Notes: generated from the sequence alone by a model not told the origin. A stretch of DNA of 64,000 bases from Cedecea sp000277545 (GCA_050847315.1 CP193791.1); one strand, 5' to 3'. Counted from the first letter of the stretch, positions 26,578 to 35,951 are shown. A program made the numbers and translations.

Positions 26578-27672
26578 ATGAAAGTTAAAGCACTGTCCCT
26601 TCTGGTACCGGCTCTGCTGGTAGCAGGCGCTGCAAATGCAGCCGAAATTTACAACAAAGACGGCAATAAATTAGACCTGTACGGTAAAGTTGATGGTCTG
26701 CACTATTTCTCCAACGATAAAGGTAATGACGGCGACAAAACCTACGTTCGTTTTGGCTTCAAGGGCGAAACTCAGATCAACGACCAGCTGACCGGTTACG
26801 GCCAGTGGGAATACAACGTTCAGGCGAACAACACTGAAAACTCCAGCAACCAATCCTGGACTCGTCTGGGCTTTGCTGGTCTGAAGTTCGGTGATGCGGG
26901 TTCTTTCGACTACGGTCGTAACTACGGCGTTGTTTACGATGTCACTTCCTGGACTGACGTTCTGCCAGAATTTGGTGGCGATACTTACGGTGCAGATAAC
27001 TTCCTGCAGTCTCGTGCTAACGGCGTGGCAACCTACCGTAACACTGACTTCTTCGGTCTGGTTGATGGCCTGAACTTTGCTCTGCAGTACCAGGGTAAAA
27101 ACGGTAGCCAGTCTGGCGAAGCTAAATCCGAAGGCGGTCGTGGTATTGTAAACCAAAACGGTGACGGCTTCGGCGGCTCCCTGACCTATGCACTGGGCGA
27201 AGGCTTCAGCGTTGGTTCAGCGATCTCCAGCTCTAAACGTACCGCAGATCAGAACGCTGCCGGCGTGCTGGGTCACGGTGATGATGCAACCACCTACACC
27301 GGTGGTCTGAAATACGACGCGAACAACATCTATCTGGCAACACAGTACACTCAGAGCTATAACGCTACTGCTATCAACAAATCTGGCTTTGCAAACAAAG
27401 CACAGAACTTTGAAGTGGTTGCTCAGTACCAGTTCGATTTCGGCCTGCGTCCATCCATCGCTTACCTGCAGTCTAAAGGTAAAAACATCGAAGGTTACGG
27501 CAGCCAGGATATCCTGAAATACGTTGATGTGGGCGCGACCTACTACTTCAACAAAAACATGTCTACCTACGTTGACTACAAAATCAACCTGCTGGACAAA
27601 AATGCCTTCACTCAGGCAACCGGCATCGGTACCGATGACGTTGTGGGTGTAGGCCTGGTTTACCAGTTCTAA
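26578..27672 (+). CDS. ompC: OmpC-type trimeric outer-membrane porin
   Basis: General diffusion porin. The 21-residue signal peptide ends LVAGAANA, followed by the mature start AEIYNKDGNKLDLYGKVDG. The constriction loop L3 carries the porin motif LPEFGGDTYGADNF, and the last residue is Phe (GLVYQF), needed for barrel insertion. 364 residues versus 367 in E. coli. The surrounding MicF and OmpR sites make it OmpC rather than another paralog. Surface loops are clearly different from K-12, as expected for phage- and antibody-exposed parts. Confidence 0.95.
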   Translation: MKVKALSLLVPALLVAGAANAAEIYNKDGNKLDLYGKVDGLHYFSNDKGNDGDKTYVRFGFKGETQINDQLTGYGQWEYNVQANNTENSSNQSWTRLGFAGLKFGDAGSFDYGRNYGVVYDVTSWTDVLPEFGGDTYGADNFLQSRANGVATYRNTDFFGLVDGLNFALQYQGKNGSQSGEAKSEGGRGIVNQNGDGFGGSLTYALGEGFSVGSAISSSKRTADQNAAGVLGHGDDATTYTGGLKYDANNIYLATQYTQSYNATAINKSGFANKAQNFEVVAQYQFDFGLRPSIAYLQSKGKNIEGYGSQDILKYVDVGATYYFNKNMSTYVDYKINLLDKNAFTQATGIGTDDVVGVGLVYQF

Positions 27673-27688
27673 TTTAGCTCAAGCTAAC

Positions 27689-27713
27689 AAAGGCGCCGCA
27701 AGGCGCCTTTTTT
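27689..27713 (+). terminator. ompC terminator
   Basis: AAAGGCGCC and GGCGCCTTT pair over a GCAA tetraloop, followed by more Ts. Confidence 0.9.
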
Positions 27714-27802
27714 ATGTCTCAAACCTCAATGGCTCGCCGCTTGCTCCCTCTCCCGGCCGCTTTTGCTGTACCCTTACGCTCCCGAAACTGGAGACTGACA
27801 CC

Positions 27803-28849
27803 ATGGATTCACGCATTATTCGTCACGGCTGGCTTGCCGTCGCTCTTTTCGCTCTCTCAGGCTGCGATAACGCTCAGCCTGACGCCACAAAGGCCATGGT
27901 GCTTGAGGGGAAAACCATGGGAACTTACTGGCGCGTGAGCCTGGCGGACGTTGATGATGCACAGAAAGCCTCACTGCAGAAAAAAATTCAGGATCAGCTG
28001 GATGCCGACGATCGGCTGATGTCGACCTGGAAAAAAGACTCGGCGCTTTCCCTTTTTAACCAGTCCGCCAGCACTGAGCCGTATCCGGTGAGTGAGGCGA
28101 TGAGTGATATTGTCACAATGTCGCTGCGCATCGGTGCGAAAACCGATGGGGCGATGGACATTACAGTCGGGCCTTTGGTCAATCTGTGGGGCTTCGGGCC
28201 CGATAAACAGCCGCTGCACACGCCGAATCAGGCACAGATTGATGCCGCCAAAGCCTTAACCGGTTTGCAGCACCTGAAGGTGGTGAATGCTGCCGGTAAG
28301 CAATGGCTGCAAAAAGATCTTCCCGGCCTGTATGTCGATCTGTCGACCATCGGGGAGGGTTACGCCGCCGACCATCTGGCCCGCCTGATGGAGCAAAATG
28401 GCATTAGCCGCTATCTTGTTTCTGTCGGAGGCGCGGTCACCACTCGCGGCACTAATCCGGCGGGAAAAGCCTGGCGGGTGGCTATTCAGAAACCGACCGA
28501 TCGGGAGAATGCCGTGCAGGCAATGGTGGATATCAACGGCCACGGGATCAGTACCTCAGGCAGTTACCGCAACTATTACGAGCTGGACGGCAAGCGTATT
28601 TCCCACATCATTAACCCACAGACCGGGCGGCCTATTGAACATAAATTAGTTTCCGCTACCGTCATTGCACCAACGGCGATGGAAGCCGATGGCTGGGACA
28701 CGGGGTTGATGGTCTTAGGGGAAGAAAAAGCCAAACAGGTTGCGGAGAAAGAAGGCCTGGCCGTTTACCTTATCAGCAAAGAAGGGGACGGATTCCGGAG
28801 CTGGATGTCGCCTCAGTTCAAAACCTTCTTGCTTGACGAAAAAAATTAA
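27803..28849 (+). CDS. apbE: FAD:protein FMN transferase (lipoprotein)
   Basis: ApbE covalently attaches FMN to Thr/Ser of periplasmic flavoproteins such as Rnf/Nqr subunits. The N-terminus has a lipobox LSGC (Cys21), so it is a periplasm-facing lipoprotein. Conserved blocks are GKTMGTYWRV, MDITVGPLVNLWGFGP, VDLSTIGEGYAADHLA, GHGISTSGSYRNYYE and the metal/FAD-binding EADGWDTGLMVLG. 348 residues, E. coli 351. Its stop codon lies inside a candidate Ada operator for the next gene, and no terminator is seen between them. Confidence 0.95.
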   Translation: MDSRIIRHGWLAVALFALSGCDNAQPDATKAMVLEGKTMGTYWRVSLADVDDAQKASLQKKIQDQLDADDRLMSTWKKDSALSLFNQSASTEPYPVSEAMSDIVTMSLRIGAKTDGAMDITVGPLVNLWGFGPDKQPLHTPNQAQIDAAKALTGLQHLKVVNAAGKQWLQKDLPGLYVDLSTIGEGYAADHLARLMEQNGISRYLVSVGGAVTTRGTNPAGKAWRVAIQKPTDRENAVQAMVDINGHGISTSGSYRNYYELDGKRISHIINPQTGRPIEHKLVSATVIAPTAMEADGWDTGLMVLGEEKAKQVAEKEGLAVYLISKEGDGFRSWMSPQFKTFLLDEKN

Positions 28850-28856
28850 AAAGCAA
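28844..28856 (+). promoter_or_regulatory. Candidate Ada operator upstream of ada
   Basis: AAT-TAAAAA-GCAA is an exact match to the AAT-N6-GCAA sequence reported for methylated Ada. It overlaps the apbE stop codon and lies about 66 bases before the ada start, a suitable spot for autoregulation. Confidence 0.5.
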
Positions 28857-28922
28857 GAACCCGAGTTTTTCATCCGGCCTGTGCTGCCATGATGGTATCG
28901 TTAAATTAAGCATGAGGTCGCG

Positions 28923-29996
28923 ATGATGAAGCAGACAAACGGGTATATTACAGAGCAGCAGCGCTGGCAGGCGGTGGAACAGCGCGACACGCAGGCCGAC
29001 GGGCAATTCGTTTTTGCCGTCAAAACCACCGGTATTTTCTGCCGGCCTTCCTGCAGCGCGCGCCGTCCGCTACGTGAAAATACCGCTTTCTACGCCACAC
29101 CCGAAGCGGCGCTAGAGGCCGGGTTTCGCGCCTGCAAGCGCTGTCAGCCGGATAAGCTTGCCCCTGAGCGCCAGCGAGTGGCGCGTATTGCAGAAGCTTG
29201 CCGGATTATTGAATCCAGCGAAGTACCGCTGACCCTGGATGAGCTAGCCGGGCGGGTCGCCATGAGCAGCTTTCATTTCCACCGCCTTTTTAAAAGCGTC
29301 ACGGGCCTGACGCCAAACGCATGGCAAAAAGCGCATCGCGCTCGTCGTTTACGTGCTGGCCTGGCACAAGGGAAAGGGGTGACAAACGCCATTTTTGATG
29401 CGGGTTTTCAGTCAGGGAGCGCGTATTACCATCAGGCGGATGCTGCGTTGGGCATGACGGCAAGCCAGTATCGTAAAGGTGGTGCCCGTGCTCATGTCCA
29501 ATTTGTAGTTGGCACCTGCCAACTGGGGGAATTCCTGGTGGCGGAAAGCGAGCGCGGTATTTGTGCAATCCTGTTGGGTGAGAACGCCGAAACGCTTATC
29601 GGTGAGCTGGAAACTGAATTTCCTTCGTCACAACTTACTCCGGGCGATGAGGCATTCGCTTCACGCGTGGCACAGGTCATTGGTTTTATCGAATCGCCTA
29701 CGGCTGAGTTTTCGCTGCCGCTGGACATTCGCGGGACGTCATTTCAGCAACAGGTATGGCAGGCGTTACGATCCGTTCCGCCAGGATCTACCGTTAGCTA
29801 TAGCGAACTGGCGGAACGTATCGGTAAACCTGCTGCCGTGCGGGCGGTGGCCGGAGCCTGCGCGGCTAATACGCTTGCAGTCGCCATTCCCTGCCACAGG
29901 GTGATCCGCAGCGACGGTGGTTTGTCCGGCTATCGCTGGGGCGTGGAGCGCAAGCGTCAGCTGCTGGAAAACGAAACGAGAAGGCAGAAAGAATAA
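28923..29996 (+). CDS. ada: Ada: methylphosphotriester/O6-methylguanine repair protein and activator
   Basis: Bifunctional suicide repair protein and regulator of the adaptive response. N-terminal Zn site Cys40, Cys44, Cys71, Cys74 (GIFCRPSC and ACKRC); Cys40 would be the phosphotriester acceptor (Cys38 in E. coli). An AraC-type helix-turn-helix follows (about 88-185). The C-terminal methyltransferase has the acceptor Cys324 in AVAIPCHRVIRSDGGLSGY. 357 residues against 354. GAGG precedes the first ATG by five bases. Its stop overlaps the alkB start (TAATG), so the pair is coupled as in E. coli. Confidence 0.96.
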   Translation: MMKQTNGYITEQQRWQAVEQRDTQADGQFVFAVKTTGIFCRPSCSARRPLRENTAFYATPEAALEAGFRACKRCQPDKLAPERQRVARIAEACRIIESSEVPLTLDELAGRVAMSSFHFHRLFKSVTGLTPNAWQKAHRARRLRAGLAQGKGVTNAIFDAGFQSGSAYYHQADAALGMTASQYRKGGARAHVQFVVGTCQLGEFLVAESERGICAILLGENAETLIGELETEFPSSQLTPGDEAFASRVAQVIGFIESPTAEFSLPLDIRGTSFQQQVWQALRSVPPGSTVSYSELAERIGKPAAVRAVAGACAANTLAVAIPCHRVIRSDGGLSGYRWGVERKRQLLENETRRQKE

Positions 29997-30637
29997 TGCT
30001 GGATTTGTTTGCTGATGAATCTCCGTGGGAAGAGCCGCTTGCCGAGGGCGCGACAATTCTGCGGCGCTTTGCCCGGGAAGAGGCCGCCGCGCTGCTGGCC
30101 GGTGTTGGGCAGGTTTCTCAGCAGGCGCCTTTCCGCCATATGGTGACGCCTGGCGGCTACACCATGTCGGTGGCTATGACCAACTGCGGCGCATTAGGCT
30201 GGAGCACCAATCAGAATGGTTACCTCTATTCGCCACAGGATCCGCTGACCGGGCAGGGCTGGCCATTGATTCCGGAAGTATTTCTGTCCATTTGCCACCG
30301 AGCCTCGCGCACGGCGGGTTATCTGGATTTTGAACCCGACGCCTGCCTGATCAACCGCTATGCCGCAGGCACCAAACTCTCTCTTCATCAGGATAAAGAC
30401 GAGCCTAATTTGCGCCAGCCCATTGTTTCGGTTTCGCTTGGCTTGCCTGCCATATTTCAGTTTGGTGGCCTGCAGCGCGGAGACCCTTTGCAACGTATCA
30501 TGCTGGAGCATGGTGACGTTGTGGTATGGGGGGGCGCATCAAGGCTTTTTTATCACGGTATTCTGCCGCTCAAACCCGGTTTTCATCCTCTCACCGACCA
30601 ATTCCGCTACAACCTGACCTTTCGTCGTGCTTCGTAA
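29996..30637 (+). CDS. alkB: Fe(II)/2-oxoglutarate-dependent DNA demethylase
   Basis: Oxidatively removes methyl groups from 1-methyladenine and 3-methylcytosine in DNA. Iron ligands are His131, Asp133 (LSLHQDKDE) and His187 (RLFYHGILP), and the 2-oxoglutarate-binding arginines are Arg204 and Arg210 (FRYNLTFRR): the same numbers as in E. coli. 213 residues versus 216. Starts on the last base of the ada stop codon. Confidence 0.97.
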   Translation: MLDLFADESPWEEPLAEGATILRRFAREEAAALLAGVGQVSQQAPFRHMVTPGGYTMSVAMTNCGALGWSTNQNGYLYSPQDPLTGQGWPLIPEVFLSICHRASRTAGYLDFEPDACLINRYAAGTKLSLHQDKDEPNLRQPIVSVSLGLPAIFQFGGLQRGDPLQRIMLEHGDVVVWGGASRLFYHGILPLKPGFHPLTDQFRYNLTFRRAS

Positions 30638-30673
30638 GGCGAATAAAAATAAGAATTATTCTTGATGTGGGCG

Positions 30674-30706
30674 GCGAGCCGTTTAAACTGCTCGCTGTTT
30701 TATTTT
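30674..30706 (+). terminator. Possible terminator after alkB
   Basis: GCGAGC (30674-30679) pairs with GCTCGC (30690-30695) over a 10-base loop, followed by a T-rich stretch. It lies 15 bases before the yojI start. Confidence 0.5.
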
Positions 30707-30720
30707 GCCGGTAGGGAATT

Positions 30721-32367
30721 ATGGAGCTACTTCGTGTGGTTTATCGCCAGTATCGCTGGCCTTTTGTAATGGTCATGGCGTTAAGCCTGGCCAGTGCGGC
30801 GCTAGGCATTGGCCTGATTGCGTTCATTAACCAGCGTCTGATTGAGACACCCGATCTTACCTTCGCGGTTCTGCCAGAGTTCATGGGATTACTCTTGTTG
30901 CTGATGGCCGTGACGCTGGGTTCGCAGCTGGCGTTAACCACCCTTGGACACCATTTTGTTTTTCGTCTGCGTAGCGAGTTTATCAAGCGCCTGATGGACA
31001 CCGACGTAGAGCGCGTCGAGCAGTTGGGCAGTGCTGCGCTGTTGGCGGGGCTAACCAGCGACGTGCGCAACATTACGATTGCCTTTGTTCGCCTGCCGGA
31101 ACTGGTGCAAGGCATTATTCTGGCTATCGGTTCCGCCGCTTACCTTGCCTGGCTGTCACCTAAAATGCTGGGCGTGACCACCGTATGGCTGGTTATCACC
31201 ATTGTGGGCGGTTATCTGCTGGTGGCGCGGGTATACAAACACATGGCCCAGCTTCGTGAAATTGAAGACCAGCTTTATGATGATTATCAAACCGTTATCG
31301 AAGGGCGCAAGGAACTGGCCCTGAACCGCGAACGTGCGGAGCGGATGTACGAAGACACCTACACGCCTCACGCTGCCGATTATCGAAACAATATTATCCG
31401 CGCAGATACCTACCACCTTAGCGCCGTGAACTGGTCCAACATTATGATGCTGGGTGCGATTGGGCTGGTGTTTTATATGGCTAATAGCCTGGGCTGGTCC
31501 GACACCAACGTAGCGGCAACCTTTTCTTTAACGTTGCTATTTTTGCGTACGCCACTCCTTTCCGCCGTCGGGGCGTTACCGACGCTGCTGAGCGCCCAGG
31601 TTGCCTTCAATAAGCTGAATAAGTTCCAGCTCGCCCCGTACGATGCTGCGTTCCCCCGTTCGAAGGCCGCCGGGAACTGGCAGCAGATTGAAATGCGCGA
31701 TGTGGTGTTTCAATACGGGGATAATAGCTTTAGCGTTGGCCCGCTGAACCTCACTATCAAGCGCGGGGAACTGCTGTTTCTGATTGGCGGTAACGGCAGC
31801 GGAAAATCGACCCTGGCGATGTTGCTGACAGGACTTTATCAGCCGGTCAGCGGGGCGATTTATCTTGATGGCCAGCGCGTTGAGGCCCGGACGCAGGATG
31901 ACTACCGCCGGCTATTCTCAGCGGTATTCACCGACGTTTGGCTGTTTGACCGCCTTCTGGGGGCACAGGGTAAACCGGCTAATTCTGAGCTGGTAAACAG
32001 CTGGCTCGAGCGGCTGAAAATGAGCAGTAAGCTAGAGCTGGACAACGGCACCATTCTCAACCTCAAGCTTTCGAAGGGGCAGCGCAAGCGCGTGGCGCTG
32101 CTGCTGGCGATAGCGGAAGAGCGAGATATCATCCTGCTCGACGAATGGGCCGCAGACCAGGATCCTCATTTCCGGCGTGAATTCTACCAGGTATTGCTGC
32201 CGTTAATGCAGCAAATGGGGAAAACGGTCTTTGCCATCAGCCATGACGATCACTACTTTATTCACGCTGACCGGCTTCTGGAAATGCGCCAGGGCCAACT
32301 CAGCGAGCTGACCGGCGACGAGCGGGCACAAGCTTCACGCGATGCCGTGGCAAGAACGGGTCATTGA
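30721..32367 (+). CDS. yojI: ABC exporter (microcin J25-type) YojI
   Basis: 548-residue half-transporter: six membrane segments in about residues 1-290, then an ATPase. Walker A is GGNGSGKST, the signature is LSKGQRKR (a variant of LSGGQ typical of this cyclic-peptide exporter family), Walker B is IILLDEWAADQ, and the H-loop is AISHDDHYF. In E. coli, YojI pumps out microcin J25 with TolC. The importer yejABEF, used by some peptide antibiotics, lies 12 kb away. Confidence 0.93.
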   Translation: MELLRVVYRQYRWPFVMVMALSLASAALGIGLIAFINQRLIETPDLTFAVLPEFMGLLLLLMAVTLGSQLALTTLGHHFVFRLRSEFIKRLMDTDVERVEQLGSAALLAGLTSDVRNITIAFVRLPELVQGIILAIGSAAYLAWLSPKMLGVTTVWLVITIVGGYLLVARVYKHMAQLREIEDQLYDDYQTVIEGRKELALNRERAERMYEDTYTPHAADYRNNIIRADTYHLSAVNWSNIMMLGAIGLVFYMANSLGWSDTNVAATFSLTLLFLRTPLLSAVGALPTLLSAQVAFNKLNKFQLAPYDAAFPRSKAAGNWQQIEMRDVVFQYGDNSFSVGPLNLTIKRGELLFLIGGNGSGKSTLAMLLTGLYQPVSGAIYLDGQRVEARTQDDYRRLFSAVFTDVWLFDRLLGAQGKPANSELVNSWLERLKMSSKLELDNGTILNLKLSKGQRKRVALLLAIAEERDIILLDEWAADQDPHFRREFYQVLLPLMQQMGKTVFAISHDDHYFIHADRLLEMRQGQLSELTGDERAQASRDAVARTGH

Positions 32368-32390
32368 GTCAGCGCCACCTAAACAAAGTA

Positions 32391-32420
32391 AAAAAACCAG
32401 CCAATTAAGGCTGGTTTTTT
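32391..32420 (+). terminator. yojI terminator
   Basis: AAAAAACCAGCC and GGCTGGTTTTTT pair over AATTAA. Nearly the same hairpin recurs beyond mgtE, at 33975-34004. Confidence 0.9.
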
Positions 32421-32476
32421 GTTTTCTTCATCCCGTCAGGCTATAAACTAACTCGTCGTTTCCAGGGAATTATTTT

Positions 32477-33904
32477 ATGACCGCCATTCAGAAGTACAGC
32501 ACCAAAGAGCGTGACCAGGACAGGGCACGTATTCTGCAAATTCTGTTGACCAACAAAGCCGTCGCCAGCGGTATTCTGGCCAAAGAACCTTTCGCTGAAA
32601 CACAGAGCGCCGAGCAGGATATCGCCGAGATAGTGACGCTGGTTGGGCGATTGCCCGCGCCGGATCTCGCCGATGTCCTGGAAGCCTTGCCAACGGAAGA
32701 GCGCTTAGCGCTATGGAGCCTCGTCACCGAAGACCGACGCGGTAGCGTGCTGGTTGAGGCTTCAGAGACGGTCTGGGATGACCTGATTGAAGATATGAGC
32801 GATAAAGCACTGCTTAATGCGCTGCGCCCGCTGGATATCGACGATCAGATCTATCTGGCGCAGTACCTTCCTCGCGATCTGGTCGGGCGTTTGCTGGCCA
32901 CGCTGCCGCAGAATGAGCGCACGCAAGTTCGCCAGATCCTGCATTATGACAAGCACAGCGTTGGCGCAATCATGGATTTTGAAGTGATCACCGTGCGCCC
33001 AGATGTCACGCTTGCCGTTGTGCAGCGCTACCTTCGTATTCGCGGCAAAGTGCCGCAGAACACCGACAAACTGTTTGTCACCAGCCGGGACAAAACGCTG
33101 TTGGGTGAGCTGGACCTCACCGCGATTCTACTGCATTCGCCGCAAACGCCGGTGCTGAAGGTGATGGACTACAACCCCACCTGCTTCGCGCCGGAAGATC
33201 ATGACGAGCAGGCCGCGCGTACCTTTGAACGCGATGACTTGATCAGCGCCGCAGTGGTTGACAGTACCGGCAAGCTGATGGGGCGCTTAACGGTGGATGA
33301 GATTGTTGACGTGGTGTACGAGGAAACCGACAACGACCTGCGCCGCATGGGCGGCCTGAGCACCGAAGAGGATGTCTTTGCACCCGTCAGCAAAGCCGTG
33401 CGCACCCGCTGGGCCTGGCTTGCCATTAACCTTTGTACGGCGTTTGTGGCCTCACGCGTGATTGGATTATTTGAACATACCATTTCGCAACTAGTGGCTC
33501 TGGCATCGCTGATGCCGATCGTGGCGGGCATCGGTGGTAACACAGGTAACCAGACGATCACCATGATTGTGCGTGCGCTGGCGTTGCAGCATATTCAAGC
33601 GGGTAACATCTCCTTCCTGATGCTGCGTGAGCTTGGCGTCGCGTTGATCAACGGGCTGGTCTGGGGGGGCGTGATGGGGGGCATTACCTGGCTGTTGTAC
33701 AACGACGCGGCGATGGGCGGCGTGATGACGCTGGCGATGATCCTGAATCTTCTGGTTGCGGCGTTGATGGGCGTGGTGATTCCAATGACGATGACCAAAC
33801 TGGGCAAAGATCCTGCCGTCGGCTCAAGCGTGATGATCACCGCCATTACCGATACCGGCGGATTCTTTATCTTCCTGGGGCTGGCTACGCTGTTTCTGTT
33901 GTAA
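32477..33904 (+). CDS. mgtE: MgtE-type magnesium channel
   Basis: Inner-membrane Mg2+ uptake channel. Domains in order: MgtE_N superhelical domain (about 40-145), paired CBS domains (about 150-275) that sense cytoplasmic Mg2+, then five membrane helices. The pore signature is MPIVAGIGGNTGNQT (in the second half), and the last helix region TDTGGFFIFLG is typical. 475 residues is normal for the family. K-12 has no mgtE here; there eco, mqo, nap, ccm and narP occupy this interval. No Mg2+ riboswitch is recognisable in the 56 bases between the yojI terminator and the start codon. Confidence 0.95.
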   Translation: MTAIQKYSTKERDQDRARILQILLTNKAVASGILAKEPFAETQSAEQDIAEIVTLVGRLPAPDLADVLEALPTEERLALWSLVTEDRRGSVLVEASETVWDDLIEDMSDKALLNALRPLDIDDQIYLAQYLPRDLVGRLLATLPQNERTQVRQILHYDKHSVGAIMDFEVITVRPDVTLAVVQRYLRIRGKVPQNTDKLFVTSRDKTLLGELDLTAILLHSPQTPVLKVMDYNPTCFAPEDHDEQAARTFERDDLISAAVVDSTGKLMGRLTVDEIVDVVYEETDNDLRRMGGLSTEEDVFAPVSKAVRTRWAWLAINLCTAFVASRVIGLFEHTISQLVALASLMPIVAGIGGNTGNQTITMIVRALALQHIQAGNISFLMLRELGVALINGLVWGGVMGGITWLLYNDAAMGGVMTLAMILNLLVAALMGVVIPMTMTKLGKDPAVGSSVMITAITDTGGFFIFLGLATLFLL

Positions 33905-33920
33905 GTGTAAAACACCGCAC

Positions 33921-33945
33921 AAAGCCGCCAGTTCAGGCGGCTTTT
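33921..33945 (+). terminator. mgtE terminator
   Basis: AAAGCCGCC and GGCGGCTTTT pair over AGTTCA, followed by CTTTT. Confidence 0.85.
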
Positions 33946-33974
33946 CTTTTGGCTGTTCAGGCAAAATCTAGGCA

Positions 33975-34004
33975 CAAAAAAACCAGCCATAAGAGGCTGG
34001 TTTT
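33975..34004 (-). terminator. tRNA-Pro terminator
   Basis: On the minus strand AAAACCAGCC pairs with GGCTGGTTTT and is followed by a U-run (A-run 33975-33982 on the plus strand). It ends the transcript of the tRNA just upstream. Confidence 0.85.
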
Positions 34005-34015
34005 CAATGTTTATT

Positions 34016-34092
34016 TGGTCGGCACGAGAGGATTTGAACCTCCGACCCCCGACACCCCATGACGGTGCGCTACCAGGCTGCGCTACGTGCCG
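34016..34092 (-). tRNA. proL: tRNA-Pro (anticodon GGG)
   Basis: 77 bases with encoded CCA. On the minus strand it opens CGGCACGTAGCGCAGCCTGG, the anticodon loop reads CATGGGGTG (GGG), and the T-arm is GGAGGTTCAAATCCTC. Acceptor arms CGGCACG and CGTGCCG pair perfectly. It matches E. coli proL, which also lies beside yejM. Confidence 0.97.
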
Positions 34093-34168
34093 ACGCAGAA
34101 GAATCATAGTACATTTTTCCGCGTTGATTGCAAGGGAATACGCGGCTAACTGTCTTATAAATAAACAA

Positions 34169-35932
34169 TTAGTTGGCGATGAAGCGCTTCTCGTCAGTCA
34201 GCACCTGCAGCAGCAAATCAAGCTGCGGCTTGGTTTCATTGATCCGTTTACCCTGCAGATCGTACATCCGATAGTTGCCGTTGTTATTCAGCACCAGCGT
34301 CATCTCGGGCGTTGTCACGGCCAGGGTTTGATTGTCGGCACCAATCACCCAATTGTTACGGCGCGTCGCGGCAAATAAATCCTCCCCCTGAGAGTACTCA
34401 TTGGCCGCCGTTTTAACGTGCAGCAGACGCTGCATCAGGGTGGTCATCACGTCCTGATGATCGGTGAGTTTGGTGATGGTCTGCGCAGGTGTGCCCGGCC
34501 AGTGAATCACTAGCGGCACCTGAATCCGCGCACGTGACCAGGCGAAAGAATCACGCTGGTCGCCGAGCGGAATCCCGTGGCCTGCGGTAATGATAACCAC
34601 CGTGTTTTGCAGCTTGCCTGCAGCTTCCAGCGCATCCAGTACGCGTTTAATTTGCTCATCAACATTACCGGCTGCGCGGGAATAGCGCTGCTCAAAGCCC
34701 TGTTGATTTCCGTTATCGTCGATGCTGGTGCCGTTAAAGGCGACCCAGGAGAACCAGCGATTGTCCTCGGAAGCATACTGGTTAAGCCAACTGATCCACT
34801 GTGTTGCCGTCTGGCCGTCGGTCTGGTTTTTGGCCGGGCGCAACGAGAAATCAGACAGCAGGGCCTGGCGGTACATCGCCGAGTTAAAGCCGTCGGATGC
34901 AAACAGGCCAAGCTGGTAGCCCTGCTGATTTAAACCCGTAATCAGTGCGGCAGGGGTGCGGTTTGACAGCACACCGTCCATATAAGCCGGGGAGATACCG
35001 TAGAACAGGCCGAACATGCCGCTATCGGTGTTATTCCCGGAACTCATGTGCTGAGTAAAGCGGATATTATCGTGGGCAAATGCCTTTAGCGCCGGCATAT
35101 CTTTGCTCATGCTTGCGGCATTCAGCCCGTCAACGGTAATCAGCAGCACATTGTTACCAAGACCCATATCGCGAAATTGCAGATTACTCAGCGGATACTG
35201 GACCGACAGCGCTGCCGGGCTACCTTGCTCCACCAGCCTGCGCTGGTATTCCTTAGCATCCAGCAGGCCGTGTTTTTCAAGGAAACGACGGGCGGTCATT
35301 GGGTATGAGAGCGGCAGATTAGCCCGCTGCATGGTAATCGGGCGATAGAAGTTAGCATCCGCCCAGATGTACATCAGGTGGCTACTAAAGAAAGAAATAA
35401 AGAACAGAATCACTAAAGGACGCGCGTATTGCCGACGACGCCCGAGGCTGCGCAGTTTTTGCCAGCTCCATGTCGCAAACAGCATCTCAATAAGCAAAAT
35501 CACCGGCACGCTGATAAACATCAGCTGCCAGTCACGGGCCATCTCCCCCTGGTCAGGGTTAATCACCAGTTCCCAGACGGTGGGATTCAGGTGGAGGTGG
35601 AAACGCGTGAAAACTTCGCTGTCTATCAGCAGTAACGTCATGCCAGCCGTGGCCAGGGCCGCGCTGATAAAGCGCAGCAGGCGCTGCGACATGACGATAA
35701 ACGTCAGCGGAAAGATAAGCAGTAAATAGGCGGCAAACACCAAAAAACTGAAGTGCCCAACAACGCTCACGTACGAATAAATTCGCCCCGTCAGCGTCGT
35801 TGGCCAGTCGGCGATAAACAGATAGCGGCTACCCAGCAGCATGGCCAGCAGGATATTAAACAGGGCGAACCAGTGCCCCCAACTGACCATTTGGGAAACT
35901 TTTTCGCGGTAGCGCTGACGGTTAGTCACCAT
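34169..35932 (-). CDS. yejM: Inner-membrane lipopolysaccharide sensor YejM (LapC/PbgA)
   Basis: YejM senses periplasmic-face LPS and holds back LapB-FtsH degradation of LpxC, tuning LPS synthesis. 587 residues (E. coli 586). Five N-terminal membrane helices (within about 20-190) are followed by a basic linker (SLGRRRQYARP lies in the cytoplasmic loop between helices 4 and 5) and a sulfatase-like periplasmic domain: LITVDGLNAAS, SSGNNTDSGMFG, ITAGHGIPLGD. It is coupled with yejL upstream (19 bases apart), the same order as in E. coli. Confidence 0.96.
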   Translation of the reverse strand: MVTNRQRYREKVSQMVSWGHWFALFNILLAMLLGSRYLFIADWPTTLTGRIYSYVSVVGHFSFLVFAAYLLLIFPLTFIVMSQRLLRFISAALATAGMTLLLIDSEVFTRFHLHLNPTVWELVINPDQGEMARDWQLMFISVPVILLIEMLFATWSWQKLRSLGRRRQYARPLVILFFISFFSSHLMYIWADANFYRPITMQRANLPLSYPMTARRFLEKHGLLDAKEYQRRLVEQGSPAALSVQYPLSNLQFRDMGLGNNVLLITVDGLNAASMSKDMPALKAFAHDNIRFTQHMSSGNNTDSGMFGLFYGISPAYMDGVLSNRTPAALITGLNQQGYQLGLFASDGFNSAMYRQALLSDFSLRPAKNQTDGQTATQWISWLNQYASEDNRWFSWVAFNGTSIDDNGNQQGFEQRYSRAAGNVDEQIKRVLDALEAAGKLQNTVVIITAGHGIPLGDQRDSFAWSRARIQVPLVIHWPGTPAQTITKLTDHQDVMTTLMQRLLHVKTAANEYSQGEDLFAATRRNNWVIGADNQTLAVTTPEMTLVLNNNGNYRMYDLQGKRINETKPQLDLLLQVLTDEKRFIAN

Positions 35933-35951
35933 AACTTGTTACGATAGTTCC

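Noticed and set aside
32421..32476. Magnesium riboswitch before mgtE
   Set aside because: Only 56 bases separate the yojI terminator from the start codon, too short for a known Mg2+ riboswitch.
34016..34092. tRNA-Pro as an island attachment site
   Set aside because: No integrase gene nor a direct repeat of the tRNA 3' end was found nearby.
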